Shown: positions 43,256-53,438 of the stretch, piece after piece
Layout of the letters: every line of letters starts with the position of its first letter
Numbering within the stretch: the first letter of the stretch is position 1
Assembly (NCBI RefSeq): GCF_000315425.1
Contig: NZ_JH992922.1
Coordinates: forward strand, 584,873-648,872
Length of the DNA stretch: 64,000 nucleotides
Source: Massilia timonae CCUG 45783
GTDB taxonomy: Bacteria > Pseudomonadota > Gammaproteobacteria > Burkholderiales > Burkholderiaceae_D
Reading direction: 5' to 3'
Made by a program: the position numbers and the translations under genes
The notes under the pieces: generated by a model
Database searches by the model: none
What the model was told of the DNA's origin: nothing
The model's input: only the letters and a program-made list of their open reading frames with translations

Positions 43256-43527
43256 GGTCAATCTCCTTAAATGATATGAACGGATGTCCATATCGGTTCG
43301 AACACACGGCGTCCGAAGTTAAGAAGTCTTAAAACTGGGCGGATACATTCACACAGCTGGACTACAAAACTTGTTCGGGTACACCATCTGCGTTGGGTGG
43401 TCTATTAACCGTCAGCTCAACCTCTGCTTTCGGCCCAACGGTCTTTGATTGCCTGCCGGAGCGGTGTTCAGCTCCGACAGCCCAAAGATGCGCCCAGTGC
43501 CGAAGCACCGGGACTTAATGCTGTTAC
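43256..43527 (-). promoter_or_regulatory. L10 leader region (candidate autoregulatory rplJL mRNA leader)
   Basis: The 272-bp gap between rplA and rplJ. On the transcribed strand I see a UUCG-loop hairpin (43494-43511, arms CCGGTGC/GCACTGG) and a GGAGC/GCTCC hairpin (43458-43475). In other bacteria L10-L12 complex binds this leader to repress rplJL; size and position fit, but the conserved kink-turn was not confirmed. Confidence 0.5.
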
Positions 43528-44229
43528 TTAGGCAGCAGCCGAGATCGAAGCGTGATCGACACGGACGCCAGCGCCCATGGTCGACGACAGGGCGACCTTA
43601 CGCAGGTACACGCCTTTCGAGGTGGCCGGCTTGGCCTTGTTCAGTGCGTCGATCAGGGCGACCAGGTTGGTCTTCAGATCTGCGTCGCTGAACGACTTGC
43701 GACCGATGGTCGCGTGGACGATACCTGCCTTGTCGGTACGGTACTGGACCTGACCGGCTTTGGCGTTCTTGACGGCGGTAGCGACGTCAGGGGTCACGGT
43801 GCCGACTTTCGGGTTCGGCATCAGGCCGCGTGGGCCCAGGATCTGACCCAGGGTACCGACGATACGCATGGTGTCTGGCGAAGCGATGACGATGTCGAAC
43901 GGCATGTCGCCGGCCTTCACGCGCTCTGCCAGGTCTTCCATGCCGACCACGTCGGCGCCGGCTGCCTTGGCAGCTTCAGCCTTGTCGCCCGAAGCGAACA
44001 CAGCGACGCGCACGGTCTTGCCGGTGCCAGCTGGCAGCACGACCGAACCGCGGACCACTTGATCCGACTTCTTCGGGTCCACGCCCAGTTGAACGGCGAC
44101 GTCGATCGACTCGTTGAACTTGGCGGTGGCGAATTCCTTGATGATCGACACAGCGTTGTCGAACTCATAGACCTTGTTACGGTCAACTTTTGCTTTGATT
44201 GCTTTGACGCGCTTGGACAGCTTAGCCAT
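43528..44229 (-). CDS. rplA: 50S ribosomal protein L1
   Basis: A 233-residue L1. Family motifs include [26 protein letters not shown], and [16 protein letters not shown]. It binds 23S rRNA at the L1 stalk and controls E-site tRNA release; in many bacteria it represses its own rplKA mRNA. Its ATG shares one base with the rplK stop (TAATG), so the pair is translationally coupled. Confidence 0.99.
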   Translation of the reverse strand: MAKLSKRVKAIKAKVDRNKVYEFDNAVSIIKEFATAKFNESIDVAVQLGVDPKKSDQVVRGSVVLPAGTGKTVRVAVFASGDKAEAAKAAGADVVGMEDLAERVKAGDMPFDIVIASPDTMRIVGTLGQILGPRGLMPNPKVGTVTPDVATAVKNAKAGQVQYRTDKAGIVHATIGRKSFSDADLKTNLVALIDALNKAKPATSKGVYLRKVALSSTMGAGVRVDHASISAAA

Positions 44230-44660
44230 TACAGACCCTCCACCGTGATGCCCATCGAACGTGCCGAGCCAGCGATGATACGCACTGCTGCGTCCATGTC
44301 GGCGGCGGTCAGGTCCGGCTGCTTGGTTTTTGCGATTTCTTCAGCTTGAGCGCGGGTCAGCTTGGCAACCTTGTCGGTGTGCGGCTTGGCCGAGCCCTTG
44401 GTGATGCCGGCGGCTTTCTTGATCAGGTAGGTTGCCGGTGGGGTCTTCATCACGAAGGTGAAGGACTTGTCGGCGAACGCGGTGATCACGACCGGGATCG
44501 GCATGCCTGGTTCCATACCCTGGGTCTGCGCGTTGAACGCCTTGCAGAATTCCATGATGTTCAGGCCACGCTGACCGAGTGCAGGACCGATCGGTGGGGA
44601 TGGGTTTGCCTTACCAGCTGGGACTTGCAGCTTGATAAAGCCAATGATTTTCTTTGCCAT
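44229..44660 (-). CDS. rplK: 50S ribosomal protein L11
   Basis: A 143-residue L11 with [20 protein letters not shown] at the N-terminus and the rRNA-binding C-terminal domain ([12 protein letters not shown]-like and [11 protein letters not shown]). It forms the GTPase-associated centre and is needed for stringent RelA activation. It follows nusG by 111 bp and overlaps rplA. Confidence 0.99.
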   Translation of the reverse strand: MAKKIIGFIKLQVPAGKANPSPPIGPALGQRGLNIMEFCKAFNAQTQGMEPGMPIPVVITAFADKSFTFVMKTPPATYLIKKAAGITKGSAKPHTDKVAKLTRAQAEEIAKTKQPDLTAADMDAAVRIIAGSARSMGITVEGL

Positions 44661-44771
44661 GTCTGGCTCCTATCTTGACTTGAGTAGTAGCGCCCCACCA
44701 CGACTACTCGTCTCGGCGGGGCTCCTCTTACCGGATTCCGCCTGACTACTGCGACGCTCCGATTACGGCGT

Positions 44772-45392
44772 TTAGACTTTCTCTACCTGTCCGAACTCCA
44801 GCTCCACCGGAGTCGAACGACCGAAGATGGTAACAGAAACACGCACCTTCGACTTTTCGTAGTTGACTTCCTCGACGTTGCCGTTGAAGTCGGTGAACGG
44901 GCCTTCCTTGATGCGGACTTGCTCGCCCACTTCGTACAGCACTTTTGGCCGTGGCTTTTCGACACCCTCTTGCACCTGCTGCATGATCTTGTCGATCTCG
45001 CGTGCTGGGATCGGGGTCGGCTTGTTCGATTTGCCGCCGATGAAGCCGGTGACCTTGCTGGTGTTCTTCACCAGGTGCCAGGTTTCGTCGGTCATTTCCA
45101 TCTCAACCAGCACGTAGCCCGGGAAGAAGCGGCGCTCGGAAACGGCTTTGGTGCCGTTGCGCATCTCGACGACTTCCTCGGTCGGCACCAGGATCTGGCC
45201 GAACTGGTCTTGCATCCCTGCGCGCTCGACGCGCTCGTTCAGGGCGCGCATCACGCTCTTTTCCATGCCCGAATAGACATGGACGACGTACCAGCGCTTG
45301 TTGCTGACCGGGACGCTCAGCGGCGCAGCCGCAGCGTCTTGTGCCGGGACATCGCCCGGCACTGGTGCATTGTCTTGCACGTTATCGCTCAT
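44772..45392 (-). CDS. nusG: Transcription termination/antitermination factor NusG
   Basis: A 206-residue NusG: NGN domain ([15 protein letters not shown] to VTGFIGG) and C-terminal KOW domain ([18 protein letters not shown]). An extra N-terminal tail of about 30 acidic/Ala-Pro residues precedes the NGN domain, slightly longer than E. coli NusG. It links RNA polymerase to Rho or the ribosome. Start ATG at 45392, one base after the secE stop, with TTGGAA upstream; an earlier ATG would overlap secE. Confidence 0.98.
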   Translation of the reverse strand: MSDNVQDNAPVPGDVPAQDAAAAPLSVPVSNKRWYVVHVYSGMEKSVMRALNERVERAGMQDQFGQILVPTEEVVEMRNGTKAVSERRFFPGYVLVEMEMTDETWHLVKNTSKVTGFIGGKSNKPTPIPAREIDKIMQQVQEGVEKPRPKVLYEVGEQVRIKEGPFTDFNGNVEEVNYEKSKVRVSVTIFGRSTPVELEFGQVEKV

Positions 45393-45393
45393 G

Positions 45394-45780
45394 TTATTTC
45401 CAACCCAGGACAAAGTCGTACAACAGGAGCTCGAGAAGCTTATCCGTGCCCCACAGGAAAATCGCCATCACGACCACGAAGGCGAACACGATGCCGGTGA
45501 TCTGCATGGCTTCGCGGCGGGTAGGCCAGACGACCTTCTTGGTCTCGCGCACCGACTCCTTGGCGAAGCTCAGGAAATCACGGCCAGTGGTGGAAGTCCA
45601 CAAAAGCAGGACAGCAAAAACTAAACCAGCCACGAGGGCGCCTGCGGCGACCAAGGCTGGTTTGTTCTGGCCAGTCAGGTAGAAGAACCCGACGACGCCT
45701 GCAATCGCTGCAACCACCGCCAGCGCGACCTTGAACTTGTCATTCGAGGTGCTGACAGTTTGCACGGATTGATTAGACAT
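45394..45780 (-). CDS. secE: Preprotein translocase subunit SecE
   Basis: A 128-residue three-helix SecE (TMs near 17-37, 43-63 and 96-118) with the conserved cytoplasmic segment [19 protein letters not shown]. It clamps SecY in the SecYEG channel. Directly upstream of nusG, as in nearly all Proteobacteria; tRNA-Trp precedes it. Confidence 0.98.
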   Translation of the reverse strand: MSNQSVQTVSTSNDKFKVALAVVAAIAGVVGFFYLTGQNKPALVAAGALVAGLVFAVLLLWTSTTGRDFLSFAKESVRETKKVVWPTRREAMQITGIVFAFVVVMAIFLWGTDKLLELLLYDFVLGWK

Positions 45781-45816
45781 TCTTCTTTACTTTCGGTGCT
45801 GCGCACCAGAATTCGG

Positions 45817-45892
45817 TGGCAGGGGCGGAGGGAATCGAACCCGCGACCTTCGGTTTTGGAGACCGACGCTCTGCCAATTGAGCTACACCCCT
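45817..45892 (-). tRNA. tRNA-Trp (anticodon CCA)
   Basis: A 76-nt cloverleaf with genomically encoded CCA. Acceptor AGGGGTG pairs with the 3' CGCCCCT side; anticodon loop CTCCAAA; T-loop TTCGATT. Lies between tuf and secE, the usual place. Confidence 0.97.
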
Positions 45893-45958
45893 ACGAAAAC
45901 TTTACTGCTGAATCCAGCATTATACAGCAAGCGCGCGCTCGCTGGCAATGCTGTTCGA

Positions 45959-45984
45959 GGGAAACGGAGATGTTTCCGTTTCCC
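45959..45984. terminator. Perfect 10-bp inverted repeat after tuf
   Basis: GGGAAACGGA and TCCGTTTCCC around a 6-base loop, 16 bases beyond the tuf stop. No T-tract on the minus strand, so it may be a processing or stability hairpin before tRNA-Trp. Confidence 0.5.
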
Positions 45985-46000
45985 TTTGTCGCCTGATGAA

Positions 46001-47191
46001 TTAGGCGATGATCTTGGCAACCACGCCGGCGCCGACGGTACGGCCGCCTTCGCGGATTGCGAAGCGCAGACCTTCTTCCATCGCGATCGGAGCGATCAGC
46101 TTGACGGTGATCGAGACGTTGTCGCCTGGCATGACCATTTCTTTGTCTGCTGGCAGTTCGATCGAACCGGTCACGTCAGTCGTACGGAAGTAGAACTGAG
46201 GACGATAGTTGTTGAAGAACGGGGTGTGACGGCCGCCTTCGTCTTTCGACAGGACGTAGATCTCACCGGTGAAGTTGCTGTGTGGCTTGATCGAGCCTGG
46301 CTTTGCCAGAACCTGACCACGCTGCACGTCTTCACGCTTGGTGCCGCGCAGCAGCAGACCGACGTTGTCGCCAGCTTGACCTTGGTCCAGCAGCTTGCGG
46401 AACATTTCCACGCCGGTGCAGGTGGTCTTGACGGTGTCAACGATACCGACGATTTCGATTTCTTCGCCGACTTTGATCACGCCGCGCTCGACACGACCGG
46501 TCACGACGGTGCCGCGGCCCGAGATCGAGAACACGTCTTCGACTGGCATCAGGAAGGCGCCGTCAACAGCACGTTCCGGGGTTGGGATGTAGGTGTCCAG
46601 AGCTTCTGCCAGACGGGCGATGCACTCTTCGCCCATTTCGCCTGGCTGGCCTTCCAGCGCCATACGTGCCGAACCCTTGATGATTGGCAGGTCGTCGCCT
46701 GGGAACTCGTACTTCGACAGCAGTTCGCGCACTTCCATTTCGACCAGTTCCAGCAGTTCTGCGTCGTCGACCAGGTCGCACTTGTTCAGGAACACGATGA
46801 TGTATGGAACGCCAACCTGACGCGCCAGCAGGATGTGCTCGCGGGTCTGTGGCATTGGGCCGTCAGCGGCCGAGCACACCAGGATCGCGCCGTCCATCTG
46901 CGCAGCACCGGTAATCATGTTCTTGATGTAGTCGGCGTGGCCTGGGCAGTCAACGTGAGCGTAGTGACGGTTTTCGGTTTCGTACTCGACGTGCGCGGTG
47001 TTGATGGTGATGCCGCGTGCTTTTTCTTCTGGAGCCGCGTCGATCTGGTCGTAGGCCTTGGCTTCGCCGCCGAATTTCTTCGACAGGACGGTAGCGATTG
47101 CAGCCGTCAGGGTGGTTTTACCGTGGTCAACGTGACCGATGGTGCCGACGTTCACGTGCGGCTTGGTCCGTTCGAATTTACCTTTTGCCAT
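46001..47191 (-). CDS. tuf: Elongation factor Tu
   Basis: A 396-residue EF-Tu. G1 [11 protein letters not shown]2 [14 protein letters not shown]3 [12 protein letters not shown] and G4 NKCDLVDD are all present, as are the beta-barrel domains 2 and 3. It delivers aminoacyl-tRNA to the ribosome. TAGGAG lies six bases before the ATG. Co-located with three upstream tRNAs as in E. coli tufB-type loci; a second copy is likely elsewhere in the genome (inference). Confidence 0.99.
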   Translation of the reverse strand: MAKGKFERTKPHVNVGTIGHVDHGKTTLTAAIATVLSKKFGGEAKAYDQIDAAPEEKARGITINTAHVEYETENRHYAHVDCPGHADYIKNMITGAAQMDGAILVCSAADGPMPQTREHILLARQVGVPYIIVFLNKCDLVDDAELLELVEMEVRELLSKYEFPGDDLPIIKGSARMALEGQPGEMGEECIARLAEALDTYIPTPERAVDGAFLMPVEDVFSISGRGTVVTGRVERGVIKVGEEIEIVGIVDTVKTTCTGVEMFRKLLDQGQAGDNVGLLLRGTKREDVQRGQVLAKPGSIKPHSNFTGEIYVLSKDEGGRHTPFFNNYRPQFYFRTTDVTGSIELPADKEMVMPGDNVSITVKLIAPIAMEEGLRFAIREGGRTVGAGVVAKIIA

Positions 47192-47276
47192 TTCAGACTC
47201 CTAAGATCTAACGATATTTTGGGGATTACCAGGCACACCTGACGGACGAGTGCAACGCGACTGCCGTACAAAATTC

Positions 47277-47351
<75 letters not shown>

Positions 47352-47384
47352 TGATTTTTGCGATGTAGAAACCACCGCACTAAC

Positions 47385-47458
47385 TGGAGCGGGTGAAGGG
47401 AATCGAACCCTCGTCGTAAGCTTGGAAGGCTTCTGCTCTACCATTGAGCTACACCCGC
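47385..47458 (-). tRNA. tRNA-Gly (anticodon TCC)
   Basis: 74 nt with encoded CCA. Acceptor GCGGGTG pairs with CACCCGC; anticodon loop CTTCCAA; T-loop TTCGATT. Confidence 0.97.
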
Positions 47459-47496
47459 GAGGTACAACTTCAAATCCGACTTCACGATCTTCTTTT

Positions 47497-47581
47497 TGGT
47501 GGTGGGGGCTGGATTCGAACCAGCGTACTCAGAGAGGGCAGATTTACAGTCTGCTGCCTTTAACCACTCGGCCACCCCACC
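47497..47581 (-). tRNA. tRNA-Tyr (anticodon GTA)
   Basis: 85 nt class II tRNA with long variable arm and encoded CCA. Acceptor GGTGGGG, anticodon loop CTGTAAA, T-loop TTCGAAT. First gene of the tRNA-tuf transcript. Confidence 0.97.
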
Positions 47582-47595
47582 GCGAAGAACCGCAG

Positions 47596-47624
47596 AGTAT
47601 GAAGCAAGCTCAACGTACTGTCAA
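47596..47624 (-). promoter_or_regulatory. Strong sigma70-type promoter of the tRNA-Tyr/Gly/Thr-tuf transcript
   Basis: On the minus strand a consensus TTGACA (47619-47624) and CATACT (47596-47601) are separated by exactly 17 bp, placing transcription start a few bases before tRNA-Tyr. Confidence 0.8.
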
Positions 47625-47790
47625 TCAGGTTTTGGTAGAAGATTTTCTACTTCGCCTGACAGCGTTGCTTCGGGGCGTGATTGTAACGGTCGGACTGTAA
47701 AGCTGCAAGGGTGATTTTGCCAAGTGCGAAAAAATCTTTATGAACTGATTCGGAATAGTTCCGACGGCACGTCCGCAGAATCGGACAACC

Positions 47791-49326
47791 CTACGGGTTC
47801 GGCCCCGCCGGCGCCAGCGCCGCCAGCACCTGCGCCTTGAGCGCCTTGATCAGGGCCGTCTCGTCCGGCGCCACGCCCTCGGGCGCGGGGAAGATGCGGT
47901 CGGCGTAGATCAGGCCCAGCCCGGCCTTGCCGACCACCAGCGGCAGGACGATGAAACTCTCGGCGTCCGGCAGCAAAGTCTTGTACCAGGCCGGCAGCAG
48001 GTCGCGGATCCTGGGGCTGAAGGCGTCCGCGATCATCATGTCGGCGTCGTTCTCGAGCGCCAGGTGGAACACGTCGCGCGTGAAGGCGCAGGGGAAGACG
48101 AAACCGTCCTGCAGCGGGGCGCTGCCCTCGCCCAGCGACACCCGCGCGCGGAACTGTTTCGTGCGCGCGTCGCGCAGGCAGACGGTGGCGAAGCGGAAGC
48201 CCAGCGCGCCGTACAGGGTCTCGAGCACGGCCATGATGATGTCGTTGAGGCCGGCGCCGGACCCGCCCAGCAGGGTCACGTCCTGCACGCCCGCCAGCAG
48301 CAGGTCGCGCGCATTCTTCGGCTTGCCGCTGGGGTGGAACTCGCCCTCGTCGTCCTCGCCCGCGTCCAGGGTGGCCAGCGCCAGCACGTTCGGCAGGCTG
48401 CTGGCGGCCTTCGGATCGGTCTTCGGCGCGCGCTCCATGTTCATGCTCTGCAGCATGCCGTTCATGCCTTCCTGCACCTCGTCGTACAGCGCCACCATGG
48501 CCGGATGGTCGACGCCCAGCGCCGCGCCATAGCGCCGTATCAGTTCCTGGGTCTCGGTCGCGGCGGCCGGATCGTGATGGCGCCCCATCAGGCGCGCCAC
48601 GTCGCGGCTGAAGGCGGCCACCTGCCGCATCCATTCGTCGCGATCAAACGCGGCCTCGAGCGGTCCCGGCGGCAGCGTCGCCTGGGCCTGCACGATCAAC
48701 CCTGGCATCTGCCACTCGCGCAAGATCGCCTCAGACAAAACCTCAAAGCTGCAGCCCAGGATCAGTTGCGCAGCCTGGCTAGGACTATGCTTGCCGGCCG
48801 CCACGAACGCGGCGATTTCCCGGTAGCGCTCCGGCTCGTGGCTGGCCAGCAGCAGCGCGCCCAGGTTCTTGAACAGCGCGCAGATCGCCGCTTCCTCGGC
48901 CCCGGGGATCGGGCTGTGGCGCGCCAGCTCGCGGCCGACCAGGCTGGCGCACAGGGCGGCTTCGAGCTCCACCCGCACGCCGTGCTCGGCGGTGTCGAGC
49001 GCATCGACCAGCAGCATCGCCAGCGCGGCGGCGCGCACATTGTCGAAGCCGAGCAGGGAAATGGCGCGCGAGATCGTCGTTACCGGCGTGCCCGACAGGG
49101 TGCGGTACTGGACCGTGTTGGACAGGCGCAGGATGCGCTGGGTCAGAGCGACGTCGGACACCACGTAATACGCGAGGTCGGCCGTGCCCAGGTCGTCGCG
49201 ATACCCCATGCCGATCACATGGGCGATGGCGCCGCCCAGGGTGAACATGCGTTCGGTGCCGCTGAGTTTACGCATCAGGGCGGGTCGCACGCGGCGCGGG
49301 GCGCAGTCCTGGGGGGTGTCGGCCAT
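47791..49326 (-). CDS. HDOD domain protein with C-terminal GAF-like region
   Basis: A 511-residue protein. Residues about 15-215 match the HDOD domain (LAYYVVSDVALTQRILRLSNT, ISRAISLLGFDNVRAAAL), a non-catalytic relative of HD phosphohydrolases seen in signalling proteins. The C-terminal part (about 350-500; FRFATVCLRDARTKQFRARVSLG and SFIVLPLVVGKAGLGLIYADR) looks like a GAF domain. No signal peptide or membrane segment. I start at the ATG at 49326 with GGAG about eight bases upstream. It begins 13 bp after the stop of the receiver-TPR gene, so they likely share a transcript and pathway; the pathway is unknown. Confidence 0.78.
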   Translation of the reverse strand: MADTPQDCAPRRVRPALMRKLSGTERMFTLGGAIAHVIGMGYRDDLGTADLAYYVVSDVALTQRILRLSNTVQYRTLSGTPVTTISRAISLLGFDNVRAAALAMLLVDALDTAEHGVRVELEAALCASLVGRELARHSPIPGAEEAAICALFKNLGALLLASHEPERYREIAAFVAAGKHSPSQAAQLILGCSFEVLSEAILREWQMPGLIVQAQATLPPGPLEAAFDRDEWMRQVAAFSRDVARLMGRHHDPAAATETQELIRRYGAALGVDHPAMVALYDEVQEGMNGMLQSMNMERAPKTDPKAASSLPNVLALATLDAGEDDEGEFHPSGKPKNARDLLLAGVQDVTLLGGSGAGLNDIIMAVLETLYGALGFRFATVCLRDARTKQFRARVSLGEGSAPLQDGFVFPCAFTRDVFHLALENDADMMIADAFSPRIRDLLPAWYKTLLPDAESFIVLPLVVGKAGLGLIYADRIFPAPEGVAPDETALIKALKAQVLAALAPAGPNP

Positions 49327-49339
49327 GGCGTCGCTCCGC

Positions 49340-50986
49340 TCAGCCGGCCTTGCGCAGCGGCGCGGCAGCATGCGCGCCTTGTTTGTATTGTTTCAGCACC
49401 TGCTGGTGCAGCGCCGCCAGCGCCGGCAGTTTGGGATTGAGCGCATCGAGCTTGCGCACATTGCCGATCAGGCCCGGCACCTGGGCGCCGAGGCGATTGT
49501 CCCAGCCCTCGTGCTCGAGGCAGCGCAGCACCGCCAGCGCGGCATTGAAGGCCACCGCCGGATTGCTCGGCAACTTGGTGGCCGCTTCCAGCATCAACCG
49601 CACTGCGCCCTGGTAGTCGCCGTCCCTGGCGCGCGCGGCGCCGCCGGCGACCAGGTCGACCACCTGCTGGCGGCTCTGCTGGGCCAGCGTCTGCGCCAGT
49701 TCGCCCTTCCCCGCCTGCTCCAGCACGCCCATGGCGCGCGTGACCATGGCGTCGCTCGAGGCATTGCTCATCACCTCGCGCACGATCTCGGAAGCGCCTT
49801 CTTCGCGGCCATTGTCGATGCAGGTGCGCGCCAGCTCGAGCTTGAGGTCGGGCGACAGATTGGGCGCATCCTTGCTTGACGCCAGGGCCGCGCCCAGCGC
49901 TTCGCCCAGGCGCTGCTCGTTGCCGGTGTATTCGTGCACCAGGGCCGAGGCGATCGCGCTGCACAGCGGGGTATTGGCGCGCCCGCCCATCGAGCGGTCG
50001 AGGTCGCGCACCACGGCGGCGGCCCCGACGGGATCGCCCTTGTGCACCAGCGCGCGCACCAGCTTGACGTGATCCTCGGGGTCGCGAAATTCGGAGTATT
50101 TGGCCTTGCCCACCACCTGGCGCAGGGCTTTTTCGGCGGTGTCGACGTCGCCTGCCTCGAAGGCGGTGTCGGCCAGGGTGCGCAGGCGCCGCACGGCATG
50201 CGGCGACACCGCCACCGCGTCGCTCAGCACCGCCTGCGATTTCTGCAATTCGCCGACCGCCGCGTGGGTGCGCGCCAGCCAGTCGTAGGCGTCGACGAAA
50301 TTGCGATTGGTGTCGACCAGGTCTTCCAGGATGTCGCGCGCTTCGGTGAATTGCTTGCGCACGAACAGGGTCTTGGCCAGGCCGAGCCGGGCCCAGGCGA
50401 TCGCCTTGATCTCGACCAGGTGGCGATAGATCGGCTCGGCCTGGTCGGCCTGGCCCAGGAACATGTGCAGCTCGGCGCGCAGGCGCAGGAAGTCGACCGC
50501 GTAGCGCGCGTGCAGGCGCTGGCCTTCGATGCAGGCGGCGATCGTCTCCTCCTGGTCGCCCGCTTCCATCAGGGTGTACACCGGCAGGAAGGCATTGCGC
50601 TTGTCGAGGGCGCGTGCGATGCGCTCGAGCAGGCGGTCGGCGGTGAACGGCTTGAGGATATAGTCGGTGGGCGCCAGCTCGGCGGCGCTGACCACCTTGC
50701 TGTGGTTGCCTTCGGCCGTGACCATGAAGAACATGGTGGCCAGCTGCATCAGCTTGTGGTGGCGCAGGTCTTCCAGCAGTTGCTGGCCATCCTGGCCGCC
50801 TTCCAGGTCGTATTCGCACAGGATCATGTCGAACTGGCGCAGGCCCAGGTGCTTGACGGCCTGGTTGGAGGTGCTGGCGTGCTCGATCCGGGTCAGGCCG
50901 CACAGCGTGAGCATGCTGTGGATGCTGGCCCGCATCCCCGCGTGGGGCTCGATGATCAGGGCCGTCAGGCCTTCCAGTTCGTTCAT
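49340..50986 (-). CDS. Receiver-domain TPR protein with atypical phospho-site
   Basis: A 548-residue protein. Residues 1-125 form a CheY-like receiver domain (TALIIEPHAGMR start, VTAEGN, DYILKPFTADRL), and residues about 145-530 are TPR-type helical repeats. At the expected phospho-acceptor position, the sequence reads I-L-C-E58-Y-D-L, with Glu where Asp is normal, and one of the paired N-terminal acids is replaced (E13-P14). Thr and Lys of the active site are kept. So phosphorylation is doubtful; Glu may mimic the active state. Start ATG at 50986; ribosome site weak. Upstream partner of the HDOD gene. Confidence 0.78.
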   Translation of the reverse strand: MNELEGLTALIIEPHAGMRASIHSMLTLCGLTRIEHASTSNQAVKHLGLRQFDMILCEYDLEGGQDGQQLLEDLRHHKLMQLATMFFMVTAEGNHSKVVSAAELAPTDYILKPFTADRLLERIARALDKRNAFLPVYTLMEAGDQEETIAACIEGQRLHARYAVDFLRLRAELHMFLGQADQAEPIYRHLVEIKAIAWARLGLAKTLFVRKQFTEARDILEDLVDTNRNFVDAYDWLARTHAAVGELQKSQAVLSDAVAVSPHAVRRLRTLADTAFEAGDVDTAEKALRQVVGKAKYSEFRDPEDHVKLVRALVHKGDPVGAAAVVRDLDRSMGGRANTPLCSAIASALVHEYTGNEQRLGEALGAALASSKDAPNLSPDLKLELARTCIDNGREEGASEIVREVMSNASSDAMVTRAMGVLEQAGKGELAQTLAQQSRQQVVDLVAGGAARARDGDYQGAVRLMLEAATKLPSNPAVAFNAALAVLRCLEHEGWDNRLGAQVPGLIGNVRKLDALNPKLPALAALHQQVLKQYKQGAHAAAPLRKAG

Positions 50987-51153
50987 GATGGTCCGTGTAA
51001 GCCTGCGTTGGGCGTGGCGCCGTGGCTGCATGGGCGCGCGGCATCTGGCCAGTATATTACGGCGCGGAACGAAAATAATGAAATCGGGGTAGGTCCTGAC
51101 ACGAGAAAGTGTCAGTACGCCGAAAAAACGACAGCCAGCTGATTGTGGGCCGC

Positions 51154-52113
51154 TTATTGCATATCGGCCGCGGCCTGGCGCAGGGCCGTATGGCGGCCGT
51201 CGCACTCGGACTTGCTGGCGCCGTCGACCACGTTCTGGTAACGCACCTCGTACTTGCCGGCGGCCAGCTTGTCGAAGGTGAAGTTGGAGCGCTGCTGCAC
51301 GAAGGCGTGCCTGACGTTGGCGCGGCGGTCGAGGTCGTACAGCTTGACGAATACCGGCGCCGCGTTGGCGCTGTTGTCGACCACGACCTGCATCTCTGTC
51401 CCCTCGTTGCCGACCGGGTAGCCGGGCAGGTAGGAAGACTCGAGCGGCCAGGGATCGCCGCTGGGCGACGCCAGGGTCTGCAGGTCGGTGCTGCAGTCGG
51501 GGGCGCGGGCCGGCACCGCCAGCTGGGTGACGGCGAGCGCGCGCACCTCGGGCGGCGGGCCCTTGGCGCCGTCCGGACCGATGCGGCGGGCCCAGTCGTC
51601 ACTGCTGGCGTCGACGCCCAGCGCGTCCGGGCGGCCGGTCTTGACGGGGTCGTGGGCGATGCCGCCCCAGGCCAGTGCGCTCGGGATAATGTTGGGTTGT
51701 TGTTCGATCGTCAGCACGGCGACGACGGCGCCGGCCACGAAGCAGCCCGACATGCCCAGCCACCAGCGCGGATCGCGCCACAGGCGCTTGCGGCGCGGCT
51801 TGGGCGGCGGCTGCCCCTCCCAGTTGTCGGCGTTCTTGCGCGGCTGGCCTTCCTTGGCGTTCGAGCTTTCCAGCCACTCGACTTCCCACTCCTCGGCCGC
51901 GATCCATTCGTCGTGTTCCTTGCGGCGGACGGGATCGGACAGGACGTTGTAGGCGGTATTGACGACCGCCATGATGCGGGCGGACTTTTCGTCGCCCGGG
52001 TTTTTATCGGGGTGGTATTTCTGGCTCAGGGCCTTGTAGGAAGCACGAATGACTTCCTGGGGCGCATGACGCGACACCTTCAGGTTGTCATAATGTGTAT
52101 GAATCTTGGCCAT
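51154..52113 (-). CDS. J-domain membrane-anchored protein (DnaJ-like)
   Basis: A 319-residue protein. Residues 5-72 form a J domain with H34-P-D36, which stimulates DnaK-type chaperones. A basic stretch (PKPRRKRLWRDPRWW) precedes one transmembrane helix near 113-135, so the J domain faces the cytoplasm and residues 140-319 the periplasm. The C-terminal part is not recognised; it contains two spaced cysteines (CSTDLQTL and SKSECDGRH). It lies alone between the receiver-TPR gene and midA-like gene. Confidence 0.8.
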   Translation of the reverse strand: MAKIHTHYDNLKVSRHAPQEVIRASYKALSQKYHPDKNPGDEKSARIMAVVNTAYNVLSDPVRRKEHDEWIAAEEWEVEWLESSNAKEGQPRKNADNWEGQPPPKPRRKRLWRDPRWWLGMSGCFVAGAVVAVLTIEQQPNIIPSALAWGGIAHDPVKTGRPDALGVDASSDDWARRIGPDGAKGPPPEVRALAVTQLAVPARAPDCSTDLQTLASPSGDPWPLESSYLPGYPVGNEGTEMQVVVDNSANAAPVFVKLYDLDRRANVRHAFVQQRSNFTFDKLAAGKYEVRYQNVVDGASKSECDGRHTALRQAAADMQ

Positions 52114-52245
52114 GATCTGTCAAGTCTACCCGCTTCTACCCTGCGCGTTTTGTCTGTCCTCGGCCGAAGCCCGTCATGTGACGAGACGCGGGAATATCTC
52201 ACAGCTTAGCCGGATTTGTGTCCGCTGTGCAAGATATCATAAAGT

Positions 52246-53394
52246 CTACAAGCGATGACTGCGGTCCGCGCGCACGATTGGCTCTGGCAATTCTACGTCC
52301 TGTCCGACCACCAGGACCTTGAACAATTCGCCCATTTCAGCAGGAGAAACCAGCTTTTGCACGGCCCGCGACCGGGGCAGGAAATGCTTGGCATCCTCGG
52401 GGTCGTTTTCCAGCAACAGTTCGCCGATCCCGGCGCCGAGCAGGAAGGAAGCCTGGCTCATATAGGCCAGCACCGGCAGGCCGGCATCCTGCGATGCCAG
52501 CGCCATCGCCGTGAAATCGACGTGGGCGGTGATGTCCTGCAGGCCGGGCAAATAAAAGGGATCCGGGTGCGCGTGGTGGCGGTAATGACACATCAGGGTG
52601 CCGCCGATGCGCTGGTCGAGGTAATACTCGTGGGCCGGGAAGCCGTAGTCGAACAGGATGGCGGCGCCGCGGCCGCCCGCGAACATCGCCGCCAGCGAGC
52701 GCATGAAGCCGGCGCCGATCGGGTGCAGTTCGGTCACATAGCCTTCGATCATCTGCTCGTGGTCCGGCACCTGGCGCGCCAGCTGGGCGGTCAGTTCAGC
52801 GCCGAGCGGCGCCTGGACGAAGGCGAAAGCGCCGTCCTCGACCGTGACCATTTGCCGGCGCCAGCCGTCGCCGGTACGGATCACCAGCTCGACCGGCATG
52901 GCGTCGAGCACCTCGTTGGCCAGCACCACGCCGCTGAAGCGGTCCGGCATGGCGTCCAGCCAGCGCAGCTGCGGCAGGTCGGCCAGGTTGGCCTGCTGGC
53001 GCGCGCGCAATTCGCCGGACAGTTCGATGATGGTGTAGGAGCGAACCTCGACACCCTGCCGGGCCAGCTCGGCCAGGACGTCGCGCGCCAGGCGGCCGGT
53101 GCCGGCGCCGAACTCGATGATGTCGGGCGCGCTTTGGGCGATAATAGCGGCTGCCACGCGCGCCACGGCCGCCCCGAACAGCGGCGTCATCTCGGGCGCG
53201 GTGGTGAAGTCGCCGCTCGCGCCGAGCTTGGCTGCGCCGCCGCTGTAATACCCGAGCCTGGGCGCATACAGCGCCAGTTCCATGAAACGAGAGAATGCGA
53301 TCGCGCCGCCGTGCTGTTCGATGTCGGCGGCGATGAGCTGTTGCAGGGAATGGGACGCGGCCAGGGCGTCGGTATCGGGTGCGGGCAGGGACAT
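52246..53394 (-). CDS. SAM-dependent methyltransferase, MidA/NDUFAF7 family
   Basis: A 382-residue protein of the COG1565/MidA family. The N-terminus (GGAIAFSRFMELALYAPRLGYYSGG) and motif I (IIEFGAGTGRLARDVL) are typical; VLANEVLDAMPVE and LFDYGFPAHEYY follow. The eukaryotic relative methylates an arginine of complex I subunit NDUFS2; bacterial substrate is unproven. Divergent from the SDR-folB-ttcA genes. Confidence 0.85.
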   Translation of the reverse strand: MSLPAPDTDALAASHSLQQLIAADIEQHGGAIAFSRFMELALYAPRLGYYSGGAAKLGASGDFTTAPEMTPLFGAAVARVAAAIIAQSAPDIIEFGAGTGRLARDVLAELARQGVEVRSYTIIELSGELRARQQANLADLPQLRWLDAMPDRFSGVVLANEVLDAMPVELVIRTGDGWRRQMVTVEDGAFAFVQAPLGAELTAQLARQVPDHEQMIEGYVTELHPIGAGFMRSLAAMFAGGRGAAILFDYGFPAHEYYLDQRIGGTLMCHYRHHAHPDPFYLPGLQDITAHVDFTAMALASQDAGLPVLAYMSQASFLLGAGIGELLLENDPEDAKHFLPRSRAVQKLVSPAEMGELFKVLVVGQDVELPEPIVRADRSHRL

Positions 53395-53438
53395 GCCGGC
53401 ATTGTAGCCAGAATAGCTTTTATCAACAATTCAAGAAA

